A DNA stretch of 64,000 bases, taken from NCBI GenBank assembly GCA_963748385.1, contig CAVVIQ010000009.1:1-64000 (forward strand), read 5' to 3'. This stretch comes from Rhodoblastus sp963748385 (lineage in GTDB: Bacteria > Pseudomonadota > Alphaproteobacteria > Rhizobiales > Beijerinckiaceae). Positions 48,001 to 57,047 of the stretch are shown here, piece after piece. The position numbers and the translations under genes were made by a program. The notes beneath the pieces were generated by a model. The model did no database searches and was not told the origin of the DNA. It saw only the letters and a list, made by a program, of their open reading frames with translations. Each line of letters opens with the position of its first letter. The first letter of the stretch is position 1.

Positions 48001-49069
48001 TTTCGAATGTTTCATCGCCGAAGGCGGCGAAAGATTGCAGCTTTTCGCCCGTTTCGAGGCCGAGGCGCGGGGAAACGAGGTTCCCGCTCGCGCGATCCTG
48101 TTCGAGCAATGGCTGTGCGACCGCCAACTCGCCCGCGCCGCCGCACGCGGCCAGGCTGCGGGCCTGTCGATCGGCTTCTATCGCGATCTGGCGGTCGGGG
48201 CGGCGCCGGACGGCGGCGAGGTCTCTGCCGAGAGCGGATTCTACCTGCGCGGCGTCTCGGTCGGCGCGCCGCCCGACGCTTTTTGCGAAGCCGGACAGAT
48301 CTGGGGCCTGCCCCCGTCCGATCCGCTCGCCATGGCGCGCGGAGGTTACGAGGCTTTCGCCAAATTGCTGCGCGCCAACATGCGTCACGCCGGCGCGCTG
48401 CGCATCGACCATGTCATGGCGCTCGAGCGCCTGTTCGTCATCCCGGAGGGCGCGCCCGCTTCGCATGGCGCCTATCTGTCCTATCCGCTCGGCGACCTTG
48501 TCGGCGTACTGGCGCTGGAAAGCCAGCGCGCGCGCTGTGTCGTCGTCGGCGAGGATCTCGGCACCGTGCCCCTCGGCTTCCGGGAAAAGATGGCGGCGGC
48601 CAATGTCCTGAGCTATCGCGTGCTCTGGTTCGAACGCTATGGCAAGATTTTGCGCCGCCCGGCGCCTATCCGCAAAAAGCCGTGGCCTGCGCCTCGACCC
48701 ATGACTTGCCGACGCTCGCCGGCTGGCGGCGCGGCGCCGACATTGACGAAAAGGCCGCGCTCGGCCTGATGACGCCGGAAGCCGCGGAAAATGAACGCGC
48801 ACTCCGTGCGGCCGACCTCGCCCGACTGCGCGTCGCGCTCGCGGCCGAGGGCTTCGAGCCGGAAAGCACTCGAGTCCGACGAAGGTTTCGCCGCCGCGAT
48901 CCATGGCTTTGTGGCGAGAACGCCCTCGGTTCTGGCGATGATCCAGGTCGACGACCTGCTTGGCGAGAAAGTCGCCGTCAATTTGCCCGGCACCGACCGC
49001 GAGCGCCCCAATTGGCGGCGCAAGTTTTCGCGCGAGATCGTCGCCCTCCCGCCCCTGCCGCGCGGCTGA
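45037..49069 (+). CDS. GlgX-MalQ fusion: glycogen debranching enzyme and 4-alpha-glucanotransferase (about five frameshifts)
   Basis: The first half is a GH13 GlgX: CBM48 (PEPLGLSLVDGGANIAVYSE), GIPWSETVIYELHVRGFTRR, YGGVDGFRLDLATTLG, FIAEPWDIGPGGYQIGHFP and NFITAHDGFTLADLVSYALK. The second half is a GH77 MalQ: N-terminal ARAAGIAPDWHDLAGKHHVV, VYSLRREGDQGIGDFTSLAE, ALRIDHVMALERLFVIPEG, VVVGEDLGTVPLGFREKM, and a C-terminal NLPGTDRERPNWRRK. The junction (about 46990-47200) is in one open frame, from GlgX's C-terminal sheet (LVLIETADEPASRATAPETL) straight into MalQ, so the fusion itself does not depend on a repair. Frame changes occur near 46495, 46650, 47505, 48655 and 48870. The repaired protein is about 1,343 residues. 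The start is a TTG overlapping the glgA stop. Together the two activities debranch and recycle maltooligosaccharides. Confidence 0.88.
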
Positions 49070-49141
49070 CGCCTCGCCAATTTGTTTGCTGCGCAGGCTC
49101 GATCGCCGGCGGGCAGGCTGCGGATCATCGGTGTCGCTCTG

Positions 49142-50320
49142 TCACCCATGCATATGGCGGTGGTGCAGATCGGGGTAATGGGGATGGGAATGAACCAGCC
49201 GCTGGTGGCGGTGGGGATGGGAATGCGGCTCGGTCACCGGTCCGTCATGGCTGTGCCGGTGGTGCTCGTCGTGGACATGAACGTGCTCGTGCTCCCATTC
49301 CTCGTGGACATGGTCGTGTTCGTGCCGTTCGGCGAGATGGGGCCACAGGCCGAGGCCCATCAGCGCGCCGGCGACGAGCAGTTGGATGGTCGGCTGCTCG
49401 TGCAGGAGGGCCAGCGAGGCCAGCGCGCCGATGAAGGGCGCGAGCGCGAAATAGGCCCCGGTGCGCGCCGCGCCGAGCCGCCGGAGGGCGAGAATGTAAA
49501 AGACGAGGCTGACGCCGACCCCGAACAGCCCGACCAGTCCCGCCGCGCTCGACCAAGCCAGGCCGGGCGCCTCCGCGCCGCGCGCAAGGGCGGCGAAAAC
49601 ATTGACCGAGCCGGCCGCCAGCCCCTTGATCGCGGCGATCGACACCGGATCGGCCGAGGACAATCTGCGGGTGAGATTATTGTCGATCCCCCAGGCGAGA
49701 CAGGCGCCGGCGACCAGCAGCGAGCCTTTGTCGAGCGCCAGTCCGCGCCCCTGCCAGGACAGGACGACCGCTCCGGCAAGAATGGCCATCGCCCCGGCGA
49801 ACAGACGCGCGTCCAGATTCTCGCGAAAGACCAGCCAGGCGATCGCCATGGTCGCCAGGCCTTCGAGATTGAGCAGCAGCGAGGCGTTGGCGGCGCCGGT
49901 CGCGTTCAGGCCCGTCATCAGCAGCAAGGGCCCCAGCAACCCGCCGAAAAACACCACCGCCGCGAGCCACGGCAGATCGGCGCGGCGCAGAGGCGCCTCG
50001 GGCGGCGGCAGGCCGACGGCGCGCCGTCCCAGATGAAAGCCGGTGAGGCCGAGTCCCGCGCCGAGATAAAGCGCGCCGGCGAGCAACTGGGGATCGAATT
50101 GCCCAAGCAGCAGTTTCGACAGCGGCGCGGTCAGGCCGAAAAACACCGCCGAACCGAGCGCGAGCGGTACGCCCGGCCACGCGTGGCCCAGACGATGGAA
50201 AACGGACGGAGAAAGAGCCCGCCAAGGCTCAATGCGCCCGCATGGTGAAGACGGGGATGCGCGCCTCCCCCAGCACGTCGCGGGTGACGCCGCCGAAAAG
50301 CGTCTCCCACCACGCGCCAT
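49142..50320 (-). CDS. EamA/DMT-family transporter with histidine-rich C-terminal tail
   Basis: The central part has about ten hydrophobic helices in two EamA repeats (VPLALGSAVFFGLTAPLSKL, LLLMTGLNATGAANASLLLN, GALASLALLHEQPTIQLLV). The last 60 or so residues hold about 23 histidines (for example HEHDHVHEEWEHEHVHVHDE and HSHPHYPDLHHRHMHG), a likely cytoplasmic or periplasmic metal-binding tail. Substrate is unknown; EamA members export metabolites. The first 31 residues overlap uspA by 92 bases and are not hydrophobic. No ATG, GTG or TTG lies between 50320 and the first helix, so either the long overlap is real or the start is lost to an error. Confidence 0.8.
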   Translation of the reverse strand: MARGGRRFSAASPATCWGRRASPSSPCGRIEPWRALSPSVFHRLGHAWPGVPLALGSAVFFGLTAPLSKLLLGQFDPQLLAGALYLGAGLGLTGFHLGRRAVGLPPPEAPLRRADLPWLAAVVFFGGLLGPLLLMTGLNATGAANASLLLNLEGLATMAIAWLVFRENLDARLFAGAMAILAGAVVLSWQGRGLALDKGSLLVAGACLAWGIDNNLTRRLSSADPVSIAAIKGLAAGSVNVFAALARGAEAPGLAWSSAAGLVGLFGVGVSLVFYILALRRLGAARTGAYFALAPFIGALASLALLHEQPTIQLLVAGALMGLGLWPHLAERHEHDHVHEEWEHEHVHVHDEHHRHSHDGPVTEPHSHPHRHQRLVHSHPHYPDLHHRHMHG

Positions 50321-51083
50321 GCGTGAAGGCGCCGATCAGCAGGCTGTCGGCGCCAAGGCGCTCCGCCTCCTTCAGCAGGTCGTGGCCGACGCTTCCCGCG
50401 CTGCGGGCGAGATGGGCGATCTCGACGTTGAGGCCGAGGCGCTGGAAGAACTCGCGGGCGCTGGGCTCGTAAAAACCCGCGCCGGGCTTGGCGGCCCAGA
50501 GCACGGTGATCTTTTCGGCCTTCTTCAGCCAGGGCAAGGCGGCGCGCGCCGCTTCCTCCGCCGGAGCGCCCGGCTTCCAGCCGACGACAATATGACGGCC
50601 GATGACCCGCTCCCCATCCGCCACATCGCGCGGCGCGACCAGAACCAGCCGCCGGCCGCCGAACAATGCAGCGTGAAAGGCGTCGGCGGCGTCGAGATGG
50701 ACCGGGCGGCTGACGACGATCAGATCGGCGGCGGCGGTGTCGAGAGCGACATTGGCCGCGACATCGCCTTCATCGTCGCGCCAGGCGATCGGCGGCGCCG
50801 CGGGCGCCGAATCGCGGAAGGAATCGACCACCGCCTTGACGCGCGCCGCGCGAACCTCGGGCGGCCCCTCGTAGATCTCCCGCAATTGCTGGATTTCCAA
50901 CTCCTCGGCGTCCACGAGCGCATGGTGGGCGTCGAATCCGACATGGGCGGCGCAGATCTCGGCGGCGAAACCCGTGGAGGCGGCGACGGCGCATTGCAGC
51001 GTCGAAAGCGCGGTTTCCGCCTCCGGCAGCAACGCGCAGATGTGAAGCGCGATTTTTTCCGTCGATTCAGCCCCGGTGCTCAC
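50229..51083 (-). CDS. Universal stress protein (UspA family, tandem domain)
   Basis: The 284-residue protein has two UspA-like halves. The second is better conserved (RHIVVGWKPGAPAEEAARAA, LGADSLLIGAFTHGAWWETL, FGGVTRDVLGEARIPVFTM), with the G-rich ATP-binding-type region near the end. It starts at GTG 51083 (STGAESTEK). Upstream, the rpmG promoter is divergent. Its last 92 bases overlap the start assigned to the EamA transporter. Role in stress survival is from family knowledge. Confidence 0.85.
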   Translation of the reverse strand: MSTGAESTEKIALHICALLPEAETALSTLQCAVAASTGFAAEICAAHVGFDAHHALVDAEELEIQQLREIYEGPPEVRAARVKAVVDSFRDSAPAAPPIAWRDDEGDVAANVALDTAAADLIVVSRPVHLDAADAFHAALFGGRRLVLVAPRDVADGERVIGRHIVVGWKPGAPAEEAARAALPWLKKAEKITVLWAAKPGAGFYEPSAREFFQRLGLNVEIAHLARSAGSVGHDLLKEAERLGADSLLIGAFTHGAWWETLFGGVTRDVLGEARIPVFTMRAH

Positions 51084-51163
51084 GGCCGTTCCTCCTTGCT
51101 TGCCTGTAATTTAGTCCCGCGACAGGCCGCCTTCCATGGAAAAATGACCCACGACGGCGCGGC

Positions 51164-51191
51164 TTGACAAAAAGACGGCGGCGCGTATGGT
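51164..51191 (+). promoter_or_regulatory. Promoter of rpmG
   Basis: TTGACA (51164-51169) is followed after 16 bases by TATGGT (51186-51191). This is a good sigma-70-type promoter, about 100 bases upstream of the rpmG start codon, in the short spacer that divides it from the divergent uspA gene. Confidence 0.6.
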
Positions 51192-51292
51192 GCGCGCGAG
51201 TTTGGGCCGGAGCGATCCGGCCCCTTTTGTTCCGTCAACGGGCGCTGTCCGCTTCAAGGCTGCGGCCCAGCTTCGCTTTCAGGGTAACCGCC

Positions 51293-51460
51293 ATGGCCAA
51301 GGCCGCCACGATCAAGATCAAGCTGCTGTCCACCGCCGACACCGGCTATTTCTATGTCACCAAGAAGAACGCCCGCACCAAGACCGACAAGTTCGCGTTC
51401 AAGAAATATGACCCGGTCGCGCGCAAGCACGTCGAGTTCAAGGAAACCAAGATCAAGTGA
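51293..51460 (+). CDS. rpmG: 50S ribosomal protein L33
   Basis: The 55-residue protein MAKAATIKIKLLSTADTGYF is a typical L33. It has the conserved YVTKKNARTKTDKFAFKKYD and ends KETKIK. The zinc-ligand cysteines of the C+ form are absent, so it is the zinc-independent type. It stands alone, with a promoter at 51164-51191 and a strong terminator at 51479-51506. Confidence 0.97.
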   Translation: MAKAATIKIKLLSTADTGYFYVTKKNARTKTDKFAFKKYDPVARKHVEFKETKIK

Positions 51461-51478
51461 TCTGTTGAAAAGCCAACG

Positions 51479-51506
51479 CAAAGCCGCCTCCGGGCGGCTT
51501 TTTTTG
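51479..51506 (+). terminator. Intrinsic terminator of rpmG
   Basis: Stem AAGCCGCC / GGCGGCTT (51481-51488 with 51493-51500) with a 4-base loop, followed by at least five T residues. It begins about 20 bases after the rpmG stop. Confidence 0.95.
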
Positions 51507-51627
51507 TTTGATGCGCAGATCGCGCGCGCAAGGCGTCAGACCTTTGAAGACACGGGCGGGCGTTGACATCAAGCGACAAGCCTCCAAATTCGACTGACAG
51601 GCCGCGAGCCTTCGGAGGAAGCCGAAC

Positions 51628-51767
51628 ATGAAAGCCGCAACCGCGCTCGCCTTTGCGCTCGTCGCCGCCGCGCCTTCGGCCGAGCCCCGAATCATGGCGA
51701 CATCGACGGCCTGAGCCACAATCCCGATAGATGCGACACCGGCTATATCGGCGGCGATCCCGACTGA
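51628..51767 (+). CDS. Possible small secreted protein (frameshift)
   Basis: ATG 51628 opens a signal-like stretch MKAATALAFALVAAAPSAEP preceded by a GGAGGAAG-like ribosome binding site (aggaagccgaac). The frame stops early at TGA, but another frame continues NHGDIDGLSHNPDRCDTGYI to a stop at 51767. Repairing one base near 51683 would give a 46-residue secreted protein rich in Asp and Gly. It lies on the opposite strand, 7 bases past the end of the porin gene. Tentative. Confidence 0.35.
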
Positions 51768-51773
51768 TCCGCC

Positions 51774-53181
51774 TTAGAACTGGTAGCGCAGGCCGATGGT
51801 GGGATCGATGTTTTGGCTATGGAGGAAACCGCTGGCCACGCCGCCGTAAACCGTCGAGACCATCATGCCCGTATAGAGCGTTACGCGGGTGACCGGTTTG
51901 TAATTCACATGAAGGAATAGGAATAACGTCCGCCCGCACATTTGCGGCTGCTGGTCGTCGTTCCCGATCCCGTGCAGATGGTCGGCGGCGCGAGATAATC
52001 GTTATGGTTTTGCCAATAGACGCCGGTCGCGAGATCGAGGTTTTTCAGCAGCGCATAGCGAAAGCCGGTCCATACAGTATCGATTACGCGCGGAATGACA
52101 TAGGCATTCGTCGTCGCCGCGCCGGGCGGGACGACAATTCCTTGCGGCGATGGTCGACAGGCCATAGGGATAGACATTGCTCGGGTCGCCGGTCCGCGCA
52201 TAGACATAGCCAAGATAGAATTTGAACGGTTTCCAATCATAGCGCGCCAAGAGCGCGAGACCGCCGGTATTGGCGAGCGTCGCCTTGACGATCGAATTCG
52301 GATCGTAGCCGGCCGGCAGCGGCGCGCCGGAAAAGCTCGACAGGCTGACCGCGTTTTGCGCATAGCCGGCGACGGCGTCGAAGGCCAGAGGACCGAAATC
52401 GGCGCCGACCTGGACCTGATATTGCGCGGTGGCGGCGTTGCCGTTTTCATAGCCGCCGATCTGGCTCTGCGCGGCGAAGCGCAGGCCCTGGAAGGTCACG
52501 CGATAGGTCAGCGCCGTATTGATCCGCGCCGTCGCGCTGTCGCCGAAGCCCGCATAGATCGCCGAGAAGCCAAGCTGCGAGAAGGCCACGGACGCGACCG
52601 GATCGAAAGTGGCGAGCACTGACTGGGACAGCGAATTGGTGCGGCCAAAGGTCAGCGTCCCGTAGCTCGGATGGCTGAGGCCGAAAAAACCTTGCGAATT
52701 GTCCCATTGCCCGGCGCGGCTCGAATTGAACGCCGTGCGCTGATCTGGGAAGCTGTACAGATTGTTGTCGGCCAGCGATTGCGGGCCGTTGATCAGCCGG
52801 AGAGAAAAGGGATTGAAGCCTGTCTCCGCGACGCCGATCAGTTCCCATCGGCCGACGATCCTTTGCCGCAACGTGACGCCGATCACCGATGTGCTGGCGC
52901 CGTTGGGCGACCACAGCCAGTGCGTATTGGCGCTGTTGCGGGAAATGGCGTAATTGGGCTTGTCCGCGTAAGGCCCGACCGGCGCGCCCCATTGCTCATA
53001 GCCGAAGCCGCCGTCGATATTTCCATAAAAAGTCAGCGGCCCAAAGCGCAGCGGGCAAGCTTTGACCGACGAATTCAGATAAGCCCAAAAACTGCTGAAA
53101 CAGGAGTTTTGGGCGGAGTCGGCGCGCGCCGACGCGCCGAAGATCGAGGCAAGAACAACAGCCCATAAAAATCGAGATCAT
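51774..53181 (-). CDS. Alphaproteobacterial porin (about three frameshifts)
   Basis: The protein should be about 469 residues. After a signal peptide (FLWAVVLASIFGASARA), the mature part starts with RFGPLTFYGNIDGGFGYEQW and continues as a 16-strand barrel: VTLRQRIVGRWELIGVAETG, NSQGFFGLSHPSYGTLTFGR and NTGGLALLARYDWKPFKFYL. It ends in the aromatic IGLRYQF (stop at 51774-51776). The frame is broken near 53170 at a run of five T just after the ATG (53181), between 52100 and 52140, and near 51908. It forms trimeric general porins for small solutes. Not to be confused with the Omp25-type barrels. Confidence 0.82.
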
Positions 53182-53377
53182 TCCGCCCCCGGATGGCTCT
53201 CACCCGGTCCGTCCCGGGAAACAGGCGCCGACGCGCCTGGAAAAACCGTGCTTCCGAAATGTCTTCCACCCACACCAGCACATTCGTCAAGGCCTGAGAC
53301 GCCGACCAGATCGCCCCGCGATCTTTTTCCGTGACAGGATTTTACAGGAATTTTCGGGGCGATGCGCAAAAGCGTCG

Positions 53378-54115
53378 TTAGCGCTCATTGACCAACGGCT
53401 TGCGGAAAAGCGCCCGCCAGTAGCGGATTCCCGCCGGGCCTGACAATGCGTCATCCAGGCTCTCAAGCACCAGGCCGCAATCGCCAAAAGCCTCGATATC
53501 CCTGCGCGCCAGCGGCCAGGGCGGGCCGTCGATCTGCTGGTGGTCGTCGCGGGCGCGGGAAATCGCCAGCAGGCGCCCGCCCGGCTTGACAAAACTTGCC
53601 AAGGCCTGCCGCATCGCGGGCATAAGTTCGCCCGGCAGGGCCTGCAAAGTATAAGTCTCGTGCACGAGGTCGAAAGCCTCCCGCCATCCGGGCGGCGACG
53701 CGAAAAGGTCGGCGACGACGAAATCTATCTTCTTGCCGGCAAAGCGGCCGCGCGCCCAATCCACCGCGCGAGGCGCGAAATCGAAAGCCGTCACCCTGGC
53801 GCCGCGACCGGCCAGAGCGGCGGCGTTGTCGCCAAGCCCGCAGCCGACATCGAGCGCCGTCACGCCGGCAAGATCGGGATTCTGCGCCAGCCAATCCGCC
53901 AGCAGGGGATGAGGAGCGAGATTGCCCCAAGGCACGCCCGCCGCGTCGCCCCCCGCCAGCTGGTAAACGGCCTCGAACCACTGCTGGCGCTTGGGGTCCG
54001 CCAGTTGCTTGCCCCGCCGCGCCGGGTCGATCGCGTCGAGTTGTTTGCGTGCGGCTTCGCGCCTCCGCGCGAAATCGGCGTCGAAAAGATCGTCATGCGG
54101 CGGCTTTTCGGCCAT
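53378..54115 (-). CDS. Class I SAM-dependent methyltransferase
   Basis: The 245-residue protein has the SAM motif I ALDVGCGLGDNAAALAGRGA, the acidic motif II VTAFDFAPRAVDWARGRFAG, IDFVVADLF and the family-style FDLVHETYTLQALPGELMPA. The motif order is like thiopurine S-methyltransferases or related small-molecule methyltransferases. The N-terminal region FEAVYQLAGGDAAGVPWGNL is conserved in the same group. It begins 5 bases after the gyrA stop on the same strand. The substrate is unknown. Confidence 0.82.
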   Translation of the reverse strand: MAEKPPHDDLFDADFARRREAARKQLDAIDPARRGKQLADPKRQQWFEAVYQLAGGDAAGVPWGNLAPHPLLADWLAQNPDLAGVTALDVGCGLGDNAAALAGRGARVTAFDFAPRAVDWARGRFAGKKIDFVVADLFASPPGWREAFDLVHETYTLQALPGELMPAMRQALASFVKPGGRLLAISRARDDHQQIDGPPWPLARRDIEAFGDCGLVLESLDDALSGPAGIRYWRALFRKPLVNER

Positions 54116-54120
54116 TCCGC

Positions 54121-56851
54121 TCAGGCCTCGGCGTCGAGCGCTTCGGCCTCTTCGCCCTCGCCGTTCTCGTCCTCGCTGATCCGCTCGACGGAGACAACCT
54201 TTTCTCCCTCCGCGGTATTGAAGACGATGACGCCCTGGCTGCCACGGCTCACGATCCTGATGCCCTGGACCGGGCAGCGGATGAGCTGGCCGCCGTCAGT
54301 CACCAGCATGATCTGGTCGTTCGCCTCAACCGGCATGGAGGCGACCAGTTCGCCGTTGCGGGCGTTGACCGCCATGGCGACGATGCCTTTGCCGCCGCGC
54401 CCGGTGACGCGGTACTCAAAAGACGAGGTGCGCTTGCCATAGCCATTGGCCGAAACCGTCAGGATCAGCTGTTCCGCTTCCGCCATTTCCTCGAACAGCG
54501 CGGGGGCGAGCGGCACGACGCGCTCCCCGCCCTCCTCCGTCTCCTCGGCTTCGACCGGTTCGCCGGCGGCGGCGCGCCGCGTCTTCTGGAAGGCGGCGCG
54601 CTCGGCTGGCGTGGCGTCGCTGTGCGTGAGGATGGACAGCGCGATGACCCGGTCGCCCCCGGCGAGATTGATCCCGCGCACGCCCATGGAATCGCGGCCC
54701 TTGAACACGCGCACCTCATCGACCTTGAAGCGGATGCACTGGCCTTTCGATGTGGTCAGCAGCACGTCCTGATCCTCGGTGCAGATCTGGACATCGACGA
54801 TGCCCTCGCCCTCGTCGAGCTTCATGGCGATCTTGCCGGCGCGGTTGACCGAGGTGAAATCGGACAAGTTTGTTGCGCCTCACCGTGCCGCCGGTGGTGG
54901 CGAACATCACGTCCAGGCCCTCCCACAGCGCCTCGTCCTCGGGCAGAGCCATGATCGAGGTGATGCGCTCGCCCTGGGTGAGCGGCAGCATGTTGACGAG
55001 CGCCTTGCCGCGCGCCTGCGGCGCGGCGAGCGGCAGCCGCCAGACTTTTTCCTTGTACACCTGGCCGCGCGAGGAAAAGAACAAGACCGGCGCATGGGTC
55101 GAGGCGACGAACAGCCGCTGGACGAAATCCTCCTCGCGCGTCTGCATGCCGGAACGGCCCTTGCCGCCGCGCCTTTGCGCGCGATAGGTCGAAAGCGGCA
55201 CGCGCTTGATGTAGCCGGCGTGCGAGACGGTCACCACCATGTCCTCGCGCTGGATGAGGTCCTCATCCATCATGTCGCCTTCGACATCGAGGATCTGGGT
55301 TCGGCGCGGCACGGCATGAGCCGCTTTCACGGCCAGCATTTCATCCTTCACAATGGCGAACATTTTTTCGCGCGAGCGCAGGATTTCGAGATATTCGGCG
55401 ATTTCGGCCGCCAGTTTGTTGAGATTTTCCGCGATTTCGTCGCGCCCCAGCGCGGTGAGCCTTTGCAGGCGCAGGTCGAGAATGGCGCGGGCCTGGGCCT
55501 CCGAAAGGCGGCAATTGCCGTCCTCGTCGATGGAATGGCGCGGGTCGGCGATCAGCGCCACCAAAGGCGCCATGTCATGGGCCGGCCAGACCCGGCCCAT
55601 CAAAGCCTCGCGCGCCGTCGCCGCGTCGGCGGAGGTGCGGATCAGGCGGATCACCTCGTCGATATTGGCGACCGCGATGGCGAGGCCGACCTGGATATGG
55701 GCGCCGTCGCGCGCCTTGTTGAGCTTGAACTTGGTGCGCCGGCTGACGACTTCCTCGCGGAAATCGATGAAGGCCTTCAGGCAGTCGGTCAGGTTCAGGC
55801 TTTCGGGCCGCCCGCCGTTCAGCGCGATCATGTTGACGCCGAAGGAGTTTTGCAGGGCGGTGAAGCGGTAGAGCTGGTTCAGCACCACGTCGGCCACGGC
55901 GTCGCGCTTGATCTCAATGACGATGCGCATGCCTTCGCGGTCGGATTCGTCGCGCAGGTCGGAAATGCCCTCGATCTTCTTCTCGCGCACCAGTTCGGCG
56001 ATCTTTTCGATCAAGGTCGCCTTGTTCACCTGATAGGGAATTTCGGTGAAGACGATGGCCTCGCGGTCCTTGCGCAGGGTCTCGATGGCGGCGACCCCCC
56101 GGATCACGACCGAGCCCCGGCTGGTCTCATAGGCTTGCCGGATGCCGGCCCGGCCCATGATCGCCCCGCCGGTGGGGAAATCCGGCCCCGGCACGATCTC
56201 CATCAGTTCGGGAAGCGTCATGTCGGGCTTGTCGATCAGCGCGACGCAGGCGTCGATGACCTCGCCGAGATTGTGCGGCGGAATATTGGTCGCCATGCCG
56301 ACCGCGATGCCGCCCGCGCCATTGACCAGCAGATTGGGGAAGCGCGCCGGCAGAACCGTCGGCTCCTTCTCCTTGCCGTCGTAATTGGGCTGGAAATCGA
56401 CGGTGTCGGCGTCGATGTCCTCGATCAGCGCCAGCGCCGGCCTGGCGAGGCGCGATTCGGTGTAGCGCATCGCCGCCGCGCGGTCGCCGTCCACCGAGCC
56501 GAAATTGCCCTGGCCGTCGATGAGCGGCAGGCTCATCGAGAAAGGCTGGGCCATGCGCACCAGCGCGTCATAGATCGCCGCGTCGCCATGGGGATGGTAT
56601 TTACCCATCACTTCGCCGACGATGCGGGCCGATTTCACGTAGGACCGGTCGGGCAGGAAATTGTTTTCCTGCGCCGAATGGAGGATGCGGCGATGCACGG
56701 GTTTCAGGCCGTCGCGGACGTCCGGCAGCGCGCGGCTCACGATCACGCTCATCGCATAAGCGAGATAGGAGCTTTTCATCTCCTCGGTGATGGAGACCGG
56801 ACGAATGTCCGAAGAAGGCGGGACCGGATTGTCGTCTCTTTGGTCGGCCAA
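54121..56851 (-). CDS. gyrA: DNA gyrase subunit A (one frameshift)
   Basis: GyrA carries the catalytic tyrosine that cuts DNA for supercoiling. The breakage domain shows ALPDVRDGLKPVHRRIL, GKYHPHGDAAIYDALVRMAQ and AAAMRYTESRLA with the active Tyr, and the C-terminal domain has GyrA-box-like QRRGGKGRSGM plus beta-pinwheel repeats. Frame breaks near 54870 (before LSDFTSVNRAGKIAMK); removal of one T gives about 909 residues. The best start is TTG 56851 (ADQRDDNPV); no ATG was found. The position of E. coli Ser83 is Ala91, with Asp95 conserved. No neighbour suggests operon control other than the methyltransferase gene 5 bases downstream. Confidence 0.96.
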
Positions 56852-57047
56852 AATACGCTCGTTTCTCGCATGAAACCTTTTGGTCTTTCTATGTGATTCT
56901 CGCGGCGAAAGCCAATTTTGCGCATTGTTTTCCGGTGGAAAGGCGCGAGCGGCCGAAAGCGCGTCCAAAAGGGGGCGCTGGCGCAACGCCGCGCGATGGT
57001 GTCTATTTCAAATCCTGCCCAAAAGCGGCTTCGTCCAGGGGACGGGC

